From Atopsyche davidsoni (taxonomy: Eukaryota; Arthropoda; Insecta; Trichoptera; Hydrobiosidae), in assembly GCA_022113835.1 (NCBI GenBank), contig JAILWY010000001.1, positions 5,208,001 through 5,272,000 of the forward strand: a stretch of DNA of 64,000 nucleotides, given 5' to 3'. Both the position numbers and the translations under genes were made by a program. Within the stretch, counting starts at the first letter, position 1; each line of letters begins with the position of its first letter. Below, piece after piece: positions 59,338 to 64,000 of this stretch. The notes beneath the pieces were generated by a model. That model was not told where the DNA came from, made no database searches, and saw nothing but the letters and a program-made list of their open reading frames with translations.

Positions 59338-62300
59338 CTGCAGAGAAAAAAATATTTTAAATTTTTGTACAATTTAGTACAAAACTATACAAACATCAAG
59401 CATTACAACGTTGTATATCACACACATGGATAAATAAATAAAATAAATAAAGCGAAAAAACTACAGTAATTAATTTCCGTAAAATAAACATATTGGAAAA
59501 ATTGAGAAGACAAATTAAACCTCAATATTGCAGACGTAAAAGAGTATATTGCGATAATAAATAACACACTGTACACGAAAAAATGATAAATAAATATAAA
59601 AATAAAATATTTATTTATAACAATTGAAATTAATGAACATGAAGAATCAATTTACCAATAAACCACAATACGCTAGAATTGCCTCAGCCCACATCAAATA
59701 TTGGCAATTTAAATGCCTGAGGCAGCTATAAAAGTAATTTTAAATTTGTATAAAAAAAAGTTGATGCTTAGTTAAATAAAACAAACGCGTATTTTTTAAC
59801 TATGGATATTAAAAATATATATTATTTGTTGGTTATAGATCTCATTCAAAAAACGTCAGTTGCATAAAGCGAGCAGGAGCTTGAGTTCCAGGTATTGCCT
59901 GAGCTTCGATGATAAAACTTTCTAATAAATAATGAATACAGTCTTTTCAGCTTACGAGCCAAGTGCGCCGAGTTCTCAGCTAGCCGCAGTAACTTTGCAG
60001 CATCGCTGGTTGTACGATAAAAGTGTTGAGATATTGTTAGTATTATGACTTAATGAAGTTCCTCCGTTCCATGGCTCAGCACTTCCATTCCCCGCCTTCC
60101 CTAAGCTCTACTTTCATTAAAGCTCTCTATTATAGTTCCCAGTTATTCAGGAAAGCCCGCGAACTTTGTTAATAGTATGTGTATATTCGATAGTGACTTG
60201 TTAATTTATATTTGCTCTATGCAACTCGTATACGAAATTACATTGACATCATTTAAATAAAATAAAGTTAACAATCTAATTATAATTAAAATCAAATTAA
60301 CAAGTTACAAGTTTTCAAAAATATTATTTTGTTAACTAGTATTAATAATCATCATTTTTTAACAGAATTTATACTATGGCATTAAAAAAATATGTCTCAT
60401 GAAATATATTATCAATATGACATGCAATGAAAATGAAAAACCTTAATAAATGTTATTAATAAATTTGCCTTCAAATACTTCGTTTTTAAAGCTTTTAATT
60501 GAGTTGTGATACATTTTCATTATCTATAAGCGGGTAACTTTATACTTTAAAAAAATCTAAAGCCAAAACAAAATTACAAATAATGATAATGATAAAATAT
60601 AAATGGGGCCAAAAACTAGTATAAATATAAATTATATATATACAATGTTTTTATAATTCGTAATATACACTTTTAACAAATCTTAAAATTGACACAATAA
60701 GTTCACTCGATCCATACCTTTTTTTTTAATAATTTGTTTAGTAATTTTTACAAAGCAATTTTATTTCTTTAATTTGTTATCAAATTTGTGAAATTTTTGA
60801 ACAGACATATTTAAAATAATAAAAGTCTTTCAACTAGTGCTCTAGTGAATTTTTGATATCATGTGATATACAAATTTAAATAAAAATCAATAACGCAGCG
60901 TTACTTTAAATTAAAAATATATTTTTAAATGTTTGGTTTCCATGTATTGTTTATATAAATTATTTAAGTATATATCGAGTATTCACTTAAGCGTTCCAAG
61001 CAACACGATGTGTTTCGTGGGATATTGATTATTTTTTATGCATGCAAATAGAAAACGGCTAGTAAACATGTTTTATAAAACAGGCCATGGCCGAGGGCGT
61101 CGGTCTGTCGCCAAACACAATATAAAATAAAATCAATACAGATCTCAAATTAAACCTTTGATGGACGTCAAATAGATTCTCATAACTAGGCGACGAGTTG
61201 TAAAATACTGGCACTGTAAGAAAGTACTATTCGTTAAGTGACTTTATGAGTCATTTTACTGAAAGATCTTGAAAAAAAGTGTTTGCCAATCATAATAAAA
61301 TAAACCAGTCAGTTGATTTTATTAACCTATAACATGAAAATGCTTTTGGGGTGTTTAAGAATTATGTGGATTTTTTGATATATATAATAGGTTGATATAA
61401 ATAAATAGTTTAAAAAATATAAATGGAAAATGTATAGTTATAATATTTGAGTTTAGAAAACTAAAAAAAACAAAGTTTTGTAAATGTTTAAATCATTACT
61501 AAAATATTAGAAAAAAACTAATTTTACTATATAAATGAATATTAACACTTTTTATATGAGGAACAAAAATTTATTTTTACGCAATATAAAGTGAGATCAT
61601 AAAACTAATCATAATACTACGAAAAACCGTTTTTTTACTAATGCTACTTTGAAGTTAAGATATTATTTTTAATATAAAAAGGTAAGCATGAACATATTGC
61701 TAAATGTAGTCTAGAAATGTTCATAGAGGTTGACCTGTCCAGTTTTCAATATACCTTTTTTTAAATCAGACCTTTAAAGGCTTTTGAGTATAAAAGTCAT
61801 TGGTTTGATTTTATTATATCAATTAGGAGACAGAATTTTTTTTTAAATAGTTCAGGCTGAAAATTGTTTCAAATATTGAAACAATCTCTTTGTAAACAGT
61901 CTCATTTCCATTGGCTTGGCATATAACATATGCGTAACTTCTCACTCGGGCTGACAGACGATGTTCTTTTTATTACTCGATAAATCTGTCTATCAGAAGG
62001 ATTATGTGTTTAGGAAATAATTTAAAAGGATTACTGAGCTCACTGGAGCTTTAATTATAGCGCTGATTAATGCGAGCACGAGCTTTTCAGTTTCCTGTTC
62101 ATCAGAAGTCTCCGGCGTATTTTTACGAACTCGATCAGTGGAGTCGTGCCAGGAAACAAGTACAGAAAGATTACAATTTATCAACAAAACAAAAAAAGCA
62201 CAAAGAGCTTTCCGCTTTTTTCATAGGATAATAATGTCTTGTGTAAACATATAAAGCATTAATACTATATGTGTTTGTTACTTGAAAGTTTGGATTATTC

Positions 62301-63111
62301 CGACGTAAATCAAACGCCTCCTCTCCCATAAAAAGTTTCTACTTCTATCGAGTGTGACGGAAATCGGTTTTCTTATTTAAAGCTGTTGTTGTTTTATACT
62401 CGAACTTTAACGCTGTACCATTCGACAGTTGATGATAAATATTCTCAAATTTAGCAATATTTTCTGTATTATATCCCGAAATTTAAAAAAAAATTAAATT
62501 GATTTATGCCAGAAAATATTTATTACATTAACGAATTCCCAATTTATTTTAAATTAGAACTGTTAGTTCAGATTACTAAAAAATATATTTTTACTTGTTT
62601 TTTTTTTATTTTGAGATTTTATAATTTAATTTTAGGCTTTTTATTAGATTGCCAGCAAGTTTTTTTTAAATTGAAGGAAGAAAAAAAAATCGTTTAAAAT
62701 ATTCCTTTGCTTATGTGAAAATTTAAAAAATAATATTTGGATAAATTATTTCGTTGATTCTACTGAGATACAACAAATTTAATAAAAAAATTAATTTGAG
62801 CAAATTTCAACGCAAAATAAAGATGTAATAAGCAGTTTTTTTTGTATATCAAAAAATACGGCAGTGTATTTTTTGATATGAAATTTTTTAACATATGGTA
62901 TATTTTCACCGCGTTTTTTTAATAAAAATAATATTACATCAAAACAGTTGGTGAAATGATTATTATTCAAAAATATAAATCTCAGCCAACAGAAATAGGT
63001 CGAGCGTCGTAGACTCGACACGTTTGCATTGTTGGATTACCATTTTCTAAATTCAGAAAGCTCATACGCAAGTTGATTTAAACATTGTAAATAAATATTT
63101 GGGATGTGAAA
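59338..63111. other. Upstream intron of the spondin-like gene
   Basis: As the exon ending at 59337 starts mid-codon after an acceptor, this stretch should be intronic, and it continues past the window. It is AT-rich with slightly richer patches near 60050-60160, 61080-61110, 61900-62170 and 62280-62430. No Reeler or Spondin_N exon was found. Confidence 0.6.
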
Positions 63112-63113
63112 TA

Positions 63114-63457
63114 CAGTAAAACCTCGCTATAACGGATTTCGGATATAACGTACAAAAAATCAGGTTAAAAGAATAAAAATTAAAAACAATTTCGTAATTT
63201 TTGATAGTAAAAAAACAGCAAACTTCAAGAGTGCAAACAAAAGTTAATTGCTATTTATTAGGATTACCGAAAGCAAGCGCGTCGATATAAAACAACAACG
63301 TCACTTCACGACGAGTGTCCGAAGACAATTAAATAGAATTTTGTATTTTTATTTATATCTAAATACATTTGAAATCATTTTTTTTTTATATAACGGACAT
63401 TCGGATTTAACGGACATCCTCTCCCCCCAATTGGTTTGTTATATCGAGGTTTTACTG
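63114..63457. mobile_element. pogo/Tigger-type MITE
   Basis: The terminal inverted repeats CAGTAAAACCTCGCTATAAC (left) and CAGTAAAACCTCGATATAAC (right, reverse complement) differ at one of 20 positions and match the CAGTnnAACCTCGnTATAACGGA ends of pogo/Tigger elements. Both sides are flanked by TA (63112-63113 and 63458-63459). Subterminal motifs GGATATAACG and GGATTTAACGGACAT repeat the end sequence. At 344 bp with no transposase, it is a nonautonomous copy that depends on an element elsewhere in the genome. Confidence 0.85.
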
Positions 63458-63477
63458 TAAAATGCTCATACGATGTA

Positions 63478-63964
63478 AAGGTGTCCAAAAAGAGTATCGG
63501 GTTATTGCAATCGGGACCGTTATTGCGATATGCTGCGAAACTTTTTGGGCTCAGAGTTGCAGGAGTTTCAAGGTTTCAACTCAAGAACGTAGTTCCAACA
63601 AGATGATGCCACTTTCCATACATCTAATCAATCAATTGAAGCTGTTAACGAATTATTCCCTAATAAGGTCATTTCACGCAGAGGTAACATCAACTGGCCT
63701 CCCAGAAGCCCCGACTTTAGCTCTCTTGACTATTTCGTATGAGTATACCTTAAAAGTAGACTTTATGAGAATAATGTGATAAACCTAACGGAATTGAAAC
63801 AAAACATCAGGTCAGAAATGGCAGCAATATCGAGGTCTATGTGTCAGCGTGTTATCAGCAATCTTCGTTCCAATAACATCATATTTTTGAAATAATTTTA
63901 CATTTTGCATTCTTATTAGTTTTACTGAACTAACAAATACCCGATACTCTCTTTGGACACAATG
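63478..63964 (+). mobile_element. Deleted mariner-like (IS630-Tc1-mariner) element
   Basis: The inverted ends GTGTCCAAAAAGAGTATCGGG (from 63481) and GTGTCCAAAGAGAGTATCGGG (reading back from 63960) match at 20 of 21 positions. A TA lies just outside each end (63476-63477 and 63965-63966), as for this superfamily. Between them is about 100 bp of 5' sequence joined to the C-terminal third of a transposase gene, so the element is an internal deletion derivative. It begins 18 bp after the TA flank of the neighbouring pogo-type MITE. Confidence 0.8.
63597..63893 (+). pseudogene. Transposase C-terminal fragment, IS630-Tc1-mariner superfamily
   Basis: The + strand frame reads QQDDATFHTSN, then RRGNINWPPRSPDFSSLDYF, an in-frame TGA where the family usually has Trp, then YLKSRLYENN and a final stop TAA at about 63891. 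The QQD.A and WPPRSPDxxxLDYF blocks are hallmarks of the DDE/D catalytic core: the Asp of QQD and the Asp of SPD are the second and third catalytic positions, 36 residues apart between them as read here. The first catalytic Asp and the DNA-binding domain are absent. The piece is truncated and interrupted, hence inactive. Confidence 0.8.
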
Positions 63965-64000
63965 TATTAGTGCTGATTTGACTTGCCGCTAAGTAGCGTG

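Noticed and set aside
59675..59730. TGCCTCAG/CTGAGGCA inverted repeat as a microRNA hairpin
   Set aside because: Only 8 paired bases around a loop of more than 30 nt, not a pre-miRNA-like stem.
63248..63460. 70-residue frame within the pogo-type MITE
   Set aside because: It runs into the terminal inverted repeat of a nonautonomous element and has no transposase motif.
1..64000. CRISPR arrays, bacterial operons, replication origins or integrated viral genes
   Set aside because: No regularly spaced direct repeats, no prokaryotic gene structure and no viral protein motifs were seen.

Overview
This looks like a stretch of AT-rich animal nuclear DNA, most likely from an insect. It has GT-AG introns and interspersed eukaryotic transposons (Helitron, hAT, pogo/Tigger, mariner, a TTAA-flanked element and a tRNA-derived retroposon). 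There are no operons or ribosome binding sites. The species cannot be named from what is visible. Homology calls rest on motifs recognised by eye; no database search was run.

The only securely coding region lies on the minus strand from 59337 down to 54290. It is the 3' part of a gene for a large secreted spondin-like protein. Seven exons whose phases all match encode 535 in-window residues: a thrombospondin type 1 repeat (TSR) with an acidic insertion, a complete Kunitz domain, a long charged linker, a second TSR, an acidic stretch and a terminal TSR ending in a TGA stop. AATAAA follows 35 bases after the stop. The N-terminal part (Reeler and Spondin_N domains in the F-spondin family) is not visible and must lie upstream, beyond 64000.

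The other 54 kb looks like a gene desert or very large introns. Tens of segments of roughly 100-300 bases are richer in GC than the background and read like candidate conserved non-coding elements; conservation could not be tested. Two short minus-strand segments, at 19633-19736 and 46300-46398, have the anatomy of terminal exons (acceptor, short open frame, stop, AATAAA) and may belong to unrecognised genes.

Mobile DNA is the richest part. A nonautonomous Helitron (31446-33257, minus) has A|TC and CTAG|T ends and a 3' hairpin, and keeps a broken N-terminal piece of a Rep/helicase gene. A TTAA-flanked DNA element (32080-32898) sits inside it, with a relative at 5023-5616. A hAT-type element with a perfect 8-bp target duplication splits a GC-rich island at 17417-17902. 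A pogo/Tigger-type MITE and a mariner-like remnant lie side by side at the right end.

The most unusual element is a dispersed retroposon family with at least seven copies (near 6.5, 25.0, 33.9, 34.4, 35.1, 54.6 and 54.8 kb). Several copies carry a 73-nt tRNA-like cloverleaf at the tip of an inverted repeat. Two are near-perfect palindromes of 168 and 152 bp, and both are flanked by 14-bp target duplications, as expected for LINE-driven insertion. This is a foldback, tRNA-capped SINE-like family that I do not recognise as a described one.
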